This document shows positions 1-5,645 of a stretch of DNA of 6,271 bases, piece after piece. The DNA lies in contig JAEOTN010000307.1 of assembly GCA_016839865.1 (NCBI GenBank), positions 1 through 6,271 of the forward strand. The letters are read 5' to 3'. The translations under genes were made by a program, and so were the position numbers. The number at the start of each line of letters is the position of its first letter. Positions within the stretch are counted from its first letter, which is position 1. The DNA comes from Promethearchaeota archaeon. Lineage in GTDB: Archaea; Asgardarchaeota; Lokiarchaeia; Sigynarchaeales; MK-D1. The notes beneath the pieces are model-generated. The model was not told the origin of the DNA and did not search any database. It worked only from the letters and a program-made list of their open reading frames with translations.

Positions 1-419
1 TGAATAACACATTCCATGTATCCACTTTTCGAACCTAATATCAATATGGTGTCATTTTCTTCAATATCTAACAGTTGAGCTATGATCCCAATCATATGGG
101 GTGCACCAGTACTTCTGGAGTATGATTGATGAGAATAGAATGGAAGGGGTTGGTTCTTATAGAATCTGTTAAATAATTCCTTTAGAATGGCTTTTACATC
201 TTCAGAATCTATATTTCCCCTTAATTTTCTTTCAGGGGGCAGAAAAGAAGCAATCATATCTTCAGTGATGAAATCTTCGATACGTATATTGCGCATTGCT
301 TGAATGACTCTTGCATCACGCAGGAGTTCACTTACATTCATTGATTCGAGCATTCTGTAGAGAAGTTCAGTGTTGGGTTCCTTGAATTCATTTAACAGAT
401 GCTCTAAATTGTCAATCAT
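1..419 (-). CDS. PIMT-like (protein-L-isoaspartate O-methyltransferase family) protein, 3' part outside window
   Basis: The gene starts at an ATG at 417-419 and stays open for 139 codons to the window edge, so the C-terminal part is missing. A strong purine-rich ribosome site (GGGGGAG, 4 nt upstream) supports this start. Residues 34-50 (RDARVIQAM then RIEDFI) and residues 91-117 (PLPF, then HQSYS, then APHMIGIIAQLL) follow the order seen in protein-L-isoaspartate methyltransferases, which repair isoaspartyl damage using S-adenosylmethionine. The SAM motif I region at residues 125-134 reads ILILGSKSGY, whereas the family usually has an acidic residue in the strand followed by GTGSGY. The acidic residue and one glycine are therefore replaced. 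There is also extra sequence before residue 30 and a charged stretch at about 60-90. Family membership is fairly clear, but catalytic activity is uncertain. The gene is divergent from the thioredoxin-like gene. Confidence 0.72.
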   Translation of the reverse strand, partial: MIDNLEHLLNEFKEPNTELLYRMLESMNVSELLRDARVIQAMRNIRIEDFITEDMIASFLPPERKLRGNIDSEDVKAILKELFNRFYKNQPLPFYSHQSYSRSTGAPHMIGIIAQLLDIEENDTILILGSKSGYMECVI

Positions 420-423
420 GGCA

Positions 424-430
424 CTCCCCC
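424..430 (-). promoter_or_regulatory. Ribosome binding site of the PIMT-like gene
   Basis: On the minus strand this reads GGGGGAG, ending 4 nt before the ATG at 419. It is one of the few clear Shine-Dalgarno-like sites in the window and supports the chosen start. Confidence 0.5.
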
Positions 431-449
431 ATATTTCCCATCACACATC

Positions 450-480
450 GTATATTTAGTTTTTCCTATAGTTTTTAAAC
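450..480 (-). promoter_or_regulatory. Candidate TATA elements for the PIMT-like gene
   Basis: On the minus strand, two AT-rich boxes precede the gene: GTTTAAAAAC at 471-480 and CTAAATATA at 451-459. The upstream box would place a start site about 25 nt downstream, near 450, leaving a roughly 30 nt leader that includes the ribosome site. This fits better than the nearer box. The call rests on sequence inspection only. Confidence 0.3.
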
Positions 481-496
481 AAAACACAGTTTTTCC

Positions 497-518
497 GAAA
501 CTTATGTTAATGAGTTTC
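497..518. repeat. Inverted repeat in the divergent intergenic region (possible operator)
   Basis: The left arm GAAACTTAT (497-505) and right arm ATGAGTTTC (510-518) pair in 8 of 9 positions around a 4-nt spacer. It lies between two divergent genes, upstream of both candidate promoters, which is a plausible position for a regulator binding site. It could also be chance in AT-rich DNA. Confidence 0.35.
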
Positions 519-550
519 AGCATGATGTTATGATTGTAAACAAGAATAAG

Positions 551-556
551 TAAATA
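551..556 (+). promoter_or_regulatory. Candidate TATA box for the thioredoxin-like gene
   Basis: TAAATA is centred about 25 nt upstream of the ATG at 578. No ribosome site lies between them. This geometry suggests a leaderless archaeal transcript starting at or next to the start codon. Confidence 0.3.
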
Positions 557-577
557 CCTCTAGAACCATTTAATCGT

Positions 578-1078
578 ATGTCAAGTGATAAACTACATTG
601 GTCTGATATTGTATCACCTATGATGACTCGCGATGAATATGATATTAAATTTAAGGATGAAGCACCAATCCAAGAAAATTATGCCAAATACATCCCGAAA
701 TCTGAAGTAATTAAGAAAATTAGTGATATTTTATCTTCTAAAAACAAAACTATCAAGATTTTAGCAATGGGGGCTGCATGGTGTAAGGATTGTAAAAATC
801 AAATACCCTACTTACTAAAAATAGTGGATGCATTACCATCTGAACGGGTAGCAGTCAGATTTTTGTACGGAATAAAAACAGATCCTTATCGTAAACAAGG
901 AGATATTAAATGGTCCGCACGACATTCCCCTCCTGAAGCAGTAAATCCAAAATTTGCTGCAAATAAAATTCCCATGATTTACTTCTTTAATTCCACTGGA
1001 TCGTTACTTACAATGATTGAGGAGCGTCCTCAAAAATATCCCACAATTGAAGAAATTTTACTATCAGTTCTTGAGTGA
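578..1078 (+). CDS. Thioredoxin-like protein with a WCKDC active site
   Basis: A 166-residue cytosolic protein with no signal peptide or membrane segment. Residues 58-64 form a hydrophobic strand (TIKILAM) followed by GAAWCKDC with redox cysteines C69 and C72. Near residue 132, IPMIYFF has the isoleucine-proline expected at the cis-proline of the thioredoxin fold, followed by a strand and a GSLL turn. The domain therefore spans about 40-166, with roughly 40 extra N-terminal residues. The CxDC form resembles TRP14-type (WCPDC) more than classical WCGPC thioredoxins, so it may be a dedicated disulfide reductase; the substrate is unknown. The gene converges on the GNAT gene 24 nt away and has no visible link to the ubiquitin-like operon. 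There is no ribosome site, so the start rests on the ATG and the upstream TATA-like box. Confidence 0.8.
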   Translation: MSSDKLHWSDIVSPMMTRDEYDIKFKDEAPIQENYAKYIPKSEVIKKISDILSSKNKTIKILAMGAAWCKDCKNQIPYLLKIVDALPSERVAVRFLYGIKTDPYRKQGDIKWSARHSPPEAVNPKFAANKIPMIYFFNSTGSLLTMIEERPQKYPTIEEILLSVLE

Positions 1079-1097
1079 TCCTGCTAATTCGATTAAT

Positions 1098-1130
1098 TGT
1101 CTTTATTTCTTTTTACTTCTGTTTCTTTTC
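1098..1130 (+). terminator. T-rich archaeal-type terminator after the thioredoxin-like gene
   Basis: About 20 nt past the stop codon the plus strand becomes strongly T-rich, with TTTATTTCTTTTT, then TTTCTTTT. Archaeal RNA polymerase terminates at such tracts without a stem-loop. The tract overlaps the 3' end of the convergent GNAT gene. Confidence 0.35.
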
Positions 1131-1672
1131 CAGTTGTTTTGAGATATTGAATAATAGAGATCCTCACAATACTCACCTTCAAAATAACCAGCATCCTTGA
1201 TTCTTGCTTCTAGTTGGAACCCGATACGTTCTGCACATTTTTGGGATCTAATATTTGGAGCATAGATTATTGCAGTTATTTTGTTTAAGTTTAATTCACC
1301 AAAAATATAATCTACCAGCATTTGAGTTAATTCTGTTGCTAGTCCTTGTCCCCAATATCTTTTTTCCCCAATTAACCCACCAATTGAACACTTTCTGCGA
1401 ATCCAATTGATTTTCGAAATATCCGCCATTCCAATTGGTATATCATCTGCTATGTGCCAAATTTCGAAATTAATTTTCGAATTACTTGATTTAGAAATTA
1501 TTTCTGCTAATTCTATTTTTGATAGCGGTACCGAATTTCCAAAATATTTCCGAATTTCCCAGTCATTTTGCCATCGAAAATAGAGATTGATATGATCTGG
1601 ATTAATCGGTGTCAATATAATTTGAGAACCCTTAAGAAAAATCGGTGGTAATTCCGGGCTTGATTTGTTCAT
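1103..1672 (-). CDS. GNAT-family N-acetyltransferase, RimJ/RimL-like
   Basis: A 189-residue protein with the GNAT acetyltransferase layout of the RimJ/RimL/SpeG-like group. The N-terminal part (residues 11-45) has the IxLTPINPDHINLYFRW pattern. Residues 78-103 give the IGMADI strand and the strand before the acetyl-CoA loop. The pyrophosphate-binding signature is RYWGQGLA at residues 105-112, and residues 139-153 (PNIRSQKCAERIGF) are the typical Asn-Ser-Cys helix. These enzymes transfer acetyl from acetyl-CoA to protein N-termini, small amines or antibiotics; the substrate here cannot be told. The basic tail (KRNRSKKK) is unusual. It lies 49 nt after the RING-like gene on the same strand, so it may be read through from the ubiquitin-like operon, although the gap is larger than in the tightly linked genes. 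No clear ribosome site is seen. Confidence 0.85.
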   Translation of the reverse strand: MNKSSPELPPIFLKGSQIILTPINPDHINLYFRWQNDWEIRKYFGNSVPLSKIELAEIISKSSNSKINFEIWHIADDIPIGMADISKINWIRRKCSIGGLIGEKRYWGQGLATELTQMLVDYIFGELNLNKITAIIYAPNIRSQKCAERIGFQLEARIKDAGYFEGEYCEDLYYSISQNNWKRNRSKKK

Positions 1673-1721
1673 ACATCTGGTAGGATTTCTTTTTTCAAAA
1701 ACTCTAGGTGAAACAAAATAA

Positions 1722-2960
1722 TTAGAAACGTTTTTTAAAGATTTTATAGGCTCTCAGATAAGTTTTTACGGGAATTACCTTTGGATTGCGAATAAAGGAA
1801 CTTGACAATACCCCATCGCAACGAGAACACAATTTCGAATTACGTACCCATTCCTTAAACTCCTTGTAGTGAGCTGGATAATGACAATGAGGACATAATA
1901 CTATACTATCTCTATCGGATGTACTAGGTAACTCAAAACAGAAGATACACATGAAATCCTCCTTACTTAATACAGCTGTTTTCGGTCGCAGTTTCAACAA
2001 TTCTTTCTTACTCATTGAAGATGTAGCAGGTTTTGAAACTGGTTTTTTTTTAGTAGATGATCCTCTTTTTGAAGAAGATCGTGTAGTACGTGACGGACCT
2101 CGAGAAGTGGAACTGGATTTCCTTCTGACAGCTTCGGCTTTTTTTCGTTGAGCTTCCTCCTTCCTTCTCTGTTTTTCCCATTCTCTACGTCTCTGTTCCG
2201 AATCTCTAGCTCGTTGTTCACTCCGACGTGCTGCAGCAGAAGTGGAATCCGCTGCTTTTATTCGACGATCTATATCGTTCATTCGAGAAGTGAGGTTCTC
2301 TAAATTGTAGGAGGACATAGAACGATTTCGAGTTATCATTCCGAGAATTCCAAAACACACGATAATGCTCATATGAACGATAATGTAAACATTTACTCCA
2401 GAAAGGGATGAAAAATCTAGAAAATCTATGAATATAACTTCCTGACGGATAAGAATATAGATCAAATCAAATCCAAGGAATAGGAATCCCATAAGTATTG
2501 TGAACTTTCTCCCATTAAAGGATTTATTACGAATAAATATGGTGAAATAACGTGTTATCGAAAACAGAAGAAGAAATATTCCGAAAACAAAGTAAGGTAG
2601 TGAGAAAATTGTCACCCAGAGATTTATCTGGAGCACGGTGTCAGGAAACAAACGTTGGATGAGGATTGGTGAAAAATCACCCCAGATTCCATAGAATGCA
2701 GATATCAACAAATTCCCAAATATTAACATTCCACTATTTAATGCAGAGCGATATTCACGCATTTTTTTGATGCGGATAAATACTCCTACCGTGTAAGATG
2801 CCCAAATCCCGATAAACAAGAATGTGAAGAATCCTGTTAACGAATTTCCTGGAGTGTATCCTAATATCAACCCAATTACAAGACTGAGTCCAATTAAGAT
2901 TAAATAAATCACTATTCGGGGTATCTTGTTTTGCACATGAATCACCGAGAGTAGTCTCAT
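1722..2960 (-). CDS. Polytopic membrane protein with C-terminal RING-like zinc domain, candidate E3 ligase
   Basis: A 412-residue protein in three parts. Residues 15-209 hold six hydrophobic segments, roughly 15-35, 42-62, 76-94, 114-138, 153-177 and 190-209. Basic loops (RIKKMREYR after segment 2, RNKSFNGRK after 4, RNRS after 6) predict both ends in the cytosol. Residues 220-282 form a highly charged Arg/Glu/Lys coiled coil, followed by a Ser/Arg/Lys linker to about 315. Residues 338-381 contain C338-x2-C341, C356-x2-C359, H360 and H364, a Trp at 371, and C378-x2-C381, a RING-like zinc-binding arrangement. Known archaeal ubiquitin-like operons encode a small RING protein at this place, so this is inferred to be the E3, tethered to the membrane. 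The start codon overlaps the stop of the JAMM gene (ATGA), implying translational coupling. E3 activity is inferred from the zinc domain and context; the membrane part matches no family I recognise. Confidence 0.75.
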   Translation of the reverse strand: MRLLSVIHVQNKIPRIVIYLILIGLSLVIGLILGYTPGNSLTGFFTFLFIGIWASYTVGVFIRIKKMREYRSALNSGMLIFGNLLISAFYGIWGDFSPILIQRLFPDTVLQINLWVTIFSLPYFVFGIFLLLFSITRYFTIFIRNKSFNGRKFTILMGFLFLGFDLIYILIRQEVIFIDFLDFSSLSGVNVYIIVHMSIIVCFGILGMITRNRSMSSYNLENLTSRMNDIDRRIKAADSTSAAARRSEQRARDSEQRRREWEKQRRKEEAQRKKAEAVRRKSSSTSRGPSRTTRSSSKRGSSTKKKPVSKPATSSMSKKELLKLRPKTAVLSKEDFMCIFCFELPSTSDRDSIVLCPHCHYPAHYKEFKEWVRNSKLCSRCDGVLSSSFIRNPKVIPVKTYLRAYKIFKKRF

Positions 2961-3754
2961 CCACCCGAAGATTCGTCATATTCTAAGAAAATTTTTTTTC
3001 CTTCCACTAGGGGATTCACAAATTCAACCAATCCAGGTAAGGATTTTGCATCCAAATCTCCTTCAATTGCGAAAGGAACCTTAAACCACTTCTGCTTTTT
3101 CAAATTTGCTCGGAAAATATTGAATCCGAGTGTAGTTCCATCTATCTCACACGGATCAATTACTAGGGCTACCGATTTATCCCAAAGCTTCTGATATCGA
3201 GATTGGGTTCCCATGTCTTCTGAGCTGAGGAACAATCCATAAGATGGATGGGAATGATACCAACCACATATAAATTGCCTATGAGCGGTTAAATCTTTGT
3301 AAGCATGAACAAAATTCTTATAATCTTTAATCTCAGCGTATACTGCATTTCCATGTCCCATTGGATATGCATCTTCAATAGTTAGTATATCTTTTTTTTC
3401 ATCATATTTTCCTGATAATAAGCCGATTACTTCAACCCAATCATCCTTAGGGACCTTGTCATTAGCATATTTCAGAGCATGAGAAAGAATTTTCATGATC
3501 GGTTTAATTTGAATTCGTACTTGCTCTTTTCTTTTCGCTTCTTTAACAGGTTCTACCTTTGATGGAGAAATTGTTACTACAGGTGGTGTTTCATGGACTA
3601 TTTTATTTTGGATTGTTTCTTTCTCTTCAGATTTTAATTCGTTATAAATCTCCATGAGAACTTCCTTTTTAATTTCATTTCTCAATTTCTGCAACATTTC
3701 GTTTTTCAATTTTTCTTTAAGGTTTTTAATATCCTTAGGTTCTTCGTCGCTCAT
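2957..3754 (-). CDS. Rpn11-like JAMM/MPN+ metalloprotease (deubiquitinase-like)
   Basis: A 265-residue protein with an intact JAMM zinc-protease site: catalytic Glu E108 (VEVIGLL), zinc ligands H167 and H169 in GWYHSHP, S177 and D180 in LSSED. The GWYHSHP and LSS-x-D-x-x-TQ spacing closely matches proteasomal Rpn11, which cleaves isopeptide bonds to ubiquitin. In the Caldiarchaeum system the equivalent enzyme matures the modifier and removes it from targets; the same roles are inferred here. The MPN domain covers about 80-216. Before it lies a Lys/Glu-rich coiled coil (about 6-50) and a Pro/Thr/Val linker (55-72), a likely oligomerisation or partner-binding segment. The chain ends in SSGG immediately at the stop codon. 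It sits 21 nt after the E2 gene with a good ribosome site, and overlaps the RING-like gene by 4 nt. Confidence 0.92.
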   Translation of the reverse strand: MSDEEPKDIKNLKEKLKNEMLQKLRNEIKKEVLMEIYNELKSEEKETIQNKIVHETPPVVTISPSKVEPVKEAKRKEQVRIQIKPIMKILSHALKYANDKVPKDDWVEVIGLLSGKYDEKKDILTIEDAYPMGHGNAVYAEIKDYKNFVHAYKDLTAHRQFICGWYHSHPSYGLFLSSEDMGTQSRYQKLWDKSVALVIDPCEIDGTTLGFNIFRANLKKQKWFKVPFAIEGDLDAKSLPGLVEFVNPLVEGKKIFLEYDESSGG

Positions 3755-3764
3755 CTAGGTAGAT

Positions 3765-3769
3765 CTCCT
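3765..3769 (-). promoter_or_regulatory. Ribosome binding site of the JAMM gene
   Basis: The minus strand reads AGGAG (within TAGGAGATC) 10 nt before the ATG at 3754, in the 21-nt gap after the E2 stop. It supports this start and shows the gene is translated from an operon transcript. Confidence 0.6.
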
Positions 3770-3775
3770 ATAAAA

Positions 3776-4312
3776 TTACCATTTCTTATGTGCATATTTC
3801 TTTACTAAATTTCTGACTTTTTTATCGAATTTTCTTTGATTATCCATCATTTCCAAAGCAGCTTTCTTGTTAAACACATCGGTTGGGTTAATAAATTCTC
3901 CTCTGGTATTAAGCATAGCAATAATTGCTTGTATTACGGTCACTGAAGTCTTGGATGGGCTCCATCCTCCTTTCTTTCCAATATAGTTTGGATCCACCAA
4001 CGCTAAACATATATTCCGTTGACCAGGATATTCTGATGGTTTAGGCCAGAAATTAGGATGCCAAATTGGGGTATGTAGTCGCACGAACGGAGGTTGACTA
4101 GGATATTCTCTGGGGAATTTCATTTCTAATTTGAAATAACCTCCTTGATAAGAGCTTCCTTTAGGTCCTTGAATTAAGATCTTTAAATGGTCAATGCTTT
4201 TATTCCCGGCATTAAAGGCTTTCAATTGTTTGATGATGCCCTGTTTATACAATTTCTTCAATCGGGCATATTCTTGGGTTATTCGTTTTTGTCTGCTAGA
4301 CATCTTTTGCAT
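3776..4312 (-). CDS. Ubiquitin-conjugating enzyme E2 (UBC fold)
   Basis: A 178-residue UBC-fold protein counted from the ATG at 4312. A TTG directly upstream (4315) and a second ATG at 4303 are alternatives; the 4303 start would give a chain beginning MSSRQKRI, much like typical E2 N-termini. The N-terminal helix (about 6-24) is followed by the beta meander with FKLEMKFPREYPSQPP at 60-75, the HPN motif at 85-87 and catalytic C102 in NICLALVD. W117-S118-P119 and the following helix (SVTVIQAI) also match eukaryotic E2s. The E1 would pass the modifier to C102 as a thioester. The HPN-to-Cys distance is longer than in ubiquitin E2s by about six residues (WPKPSEYPG insert). The C-terminus is basic (KKYAHKKW). 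It lies 41 nt after the E1 stop with no ribosome site. Confidence 0.95.
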   Translation of the reverse strand: MQKMSSRQKRITQEYARLKKLYKQGIIKQLKAFNAGNKSIDHLKILIQGPKGSSYQGGYFKLEMKFPREYPSQPPFVRLHTPIWHPNFWPKPSEYPGQRNICLALVDPNYIGKKGGWSPSKTSVTVIQAIIAMLNTRGEFINPTDVFNKKAALEMMDNQRKFDKKVRNLVKKYAHKKW

Positions 4313-4353
4313 CAATTTACTATTTTTTTATTTGTAATATGTGTTATTTTGTT

Positions 4354-5580
4354 CTATGTTTTAAAAACACGCACAGTAACGTAAATATCCCCTTTTTCGA
4401 ATCCGGAAAGGGTTAGTAACGAGAGTGAGAAAATTTTATTCTCATGGACCGTTTTTTCTAAATCCAACTCACGGATGGTATTAAAATCCGGTACGGTCAG
4501 GATTGGTTCCATTTCCGGATCTAGTTGATATCCCCTCTTTTTTAACTCTTCAATTATCGTATGTAAGGGTTGTTCCTTGCGTAGATAGATTTCCTCGCGT
4601 AAGACATGATCCCCACATTGGGAACATTTCTCATTCCGCGGTTTATCTAAATGATAAAATCTAGTAGTCATTCCATTATAGATGATATACTGTTTGTTTG
4701 GAATCCCTAATCCTTCATTCCCTCCGAGATAATTCAGAATTTTGATGACTTCATGGGATTGCATACTCGCAATTACTGCATTAATGGTTATAATTCCCGG
4801 ATCATGGTGATCAATAATTTGGATTATTTCTTTCGCTTTGAATGAAGGTTTAAACCCATATCTTACAACTAACTCATTGGCATGGTCCTGTAGGAATTTA
4901 ACTTCGGTCAGATTTTTTGCATTGGGGGGATTTGAATTTAGATCTTCAAATTTCATCATTGCTTTGAATAAACAATGAATTCGTTTACGAGGTATCCCCA
5001 CCACTGTACAGGCTGCCATATCATCGCTTTCAGTGGCCGATACTGGATAGCATTCAAAACATGCATTCACTTTGGGAAAAATTGTATAGATGTGACCGCT
5101 ATATTGGTTCACTCCTCCATCCACGAAAGGCTTATTAAAACGGATAGCATGAGTATTCAGGTTTAACCGAGCTTGCATTGAATCTAATCCACCTATGATT
5201 ACATCTGCTTTTTTGAACAGCACTGGTGGAAGTTGCTCAAGGGATGAATGATATCCTGTAATCGTAATATTAGTGTTGATTTTTTTTAACATATCCACAG
5301 CTGCTAGAGCTTTTGGACGAGCAACTTCTGCATCAACAAATAGAAGTTGTCGATTTAGGTTGGAATGTTCTATCACATCTAAATCAACTAAATCTATGTG
5401 TCCAACACCAACCATTGCTAAATTTTTCACAATTTCGCAACCTAATCCTCCAACTCCCACCATCAATACACGAGAGTTTTTTAGGATACTTTGTCTCCAT
5501 CCTTTCAAGCGAAATTGTCGATCATATAATTCCCTTTCCTCTTCGGTTAGATCTTTTGAAAAAAAATCTGATTCTGACAT
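4354..5580 (-). CDS. E1-like ubiquitin-activating enzyme with UBA3-type architecture
   Basis: A 408-residue E1. The adenylation domain begins with YDRQFRLKGW (19-28), then the nucleotide loop GVGGLG (42-47), D67, and NLNRQ at 74-78, followed by RPK (88-90) and GLDSMQAR (131-138). Zinc ligands are C174-x2-C177 and C319-x2-C322. The catalytic cysteine is C191 in ACTVVGIPRKRIHC, the CT-xxxx-P-xxxx-HC pattern of UBA2/UBA3. Residues about 325-407 resemble the ubiquitin-fold domain that recruits E2 in UBA3, with LREEIYLRKEQPL, a helix (HTIIEELKKR) and LLTLSGFEKGDIYVTV. The reaction is ATP-dependent adenylation of the modifier C-terminus, thioester formation on C191 and transfer to the E2. With a single gene it probably acts as a homodimer. 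The catalytic Cys and ubiquitin-fold domain separate it from MoeB/ThiF sulfur-carrier activators. Confidence 0.95.
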   Translation of the reverse strand: MSESDFFSKDLTEEERELYDRQFRLKGWRQSILKNSRVLMVGVGGLGCEIVKNLAMVGVGHIDLVDLDVIEHSNLNRQLLFVDAEVARPKALAAVDMLKKINTNITITGYHSSLEQLPPVLFKKADVIIGGLDSMQARLNLNTHAIRFNKPFVDGGVNQYSGHIYTIFPKVNACFECYPVSATESDDMAACTVVGIPRKRIHCLFKAMMKFEDLNSNPPNAKNLTEVKFLQDHANELVVRYGFKPSFKAKEIIQIIDHHDPGIITINAVIASMQSHEVIKILNYLGGNEGLGIPNKQYIIYNGMTTRFYHLDKPRNEKCSQCGDHVLREEIYLRKEQPLHTIIEELKKRGYQLDPEMEPILTVPDFNTIRELDLEKTVHENKIFSLSLLTLSGFEKGDIYVTVRVFKT

Positions 5581-5610
5581 GCCAAGTTACTCTGTAGGTT
5601 CAATATTTCT

Positions 5611-5622
5611 GCTAATTTAATC
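5611..5622 (-). promoter_or_regulatory. Candidate second promoter ahead of the E1 gene
   Basis: The minus strand reads GATTAAATTAGC about 37 nt before the E1 start and directly after the T-tract that follows the modifier gene. An archaeal start site 25 nt downstream would leave a leader of roughly 10 nt. It would let the E1-E2-JAMM-RING genes be transcribed separately from the modifier. The match is to a loose consensus in AT-rich DNA. Confidence 0.25.
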
Positions 5623-5623
5623 G

Positions 5624-5642
5624 TAAAAATAGTAAAAAAAAA
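5624..5642 (-). terminator. T9 tract after the modifier gene (terminator or attenuator)
   Basis: Immediately after the tandem TAA TAA stop codons, the minus strand has nine consecutive T (5634-5642), then TTTTTACG. Such U-tracts terminate archaeal transcription without a hairpin. Located inside the operon, it would end most transcripts after the modifier, raising its level over the enzymes. Confidence 0.4.
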
Positions 5643-5645
5643 TTA

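Noticed and set aside
1951..2221. Short ORFs on both strands around the coiled-coil region of the RING-like gene
   Set aside because: They are alternative frames of a biased Arg/Ser/Lys-rich coding sequence with no independent start signals.
4313..4315. TTG at 4315 as the E2 start codon
   Set aside because: An ATG follows immediately at 4312 and another at 4303, and the typical E2 N-terminus begins around the latter, so the TTG is not needed.
5273..5620. Two overlapping plus-strand ORFs opposite the E1 gene
   Set aside because: They lie antisense to the E1 adenylation domain, whose motifs are intact, and show no recognisable domain.
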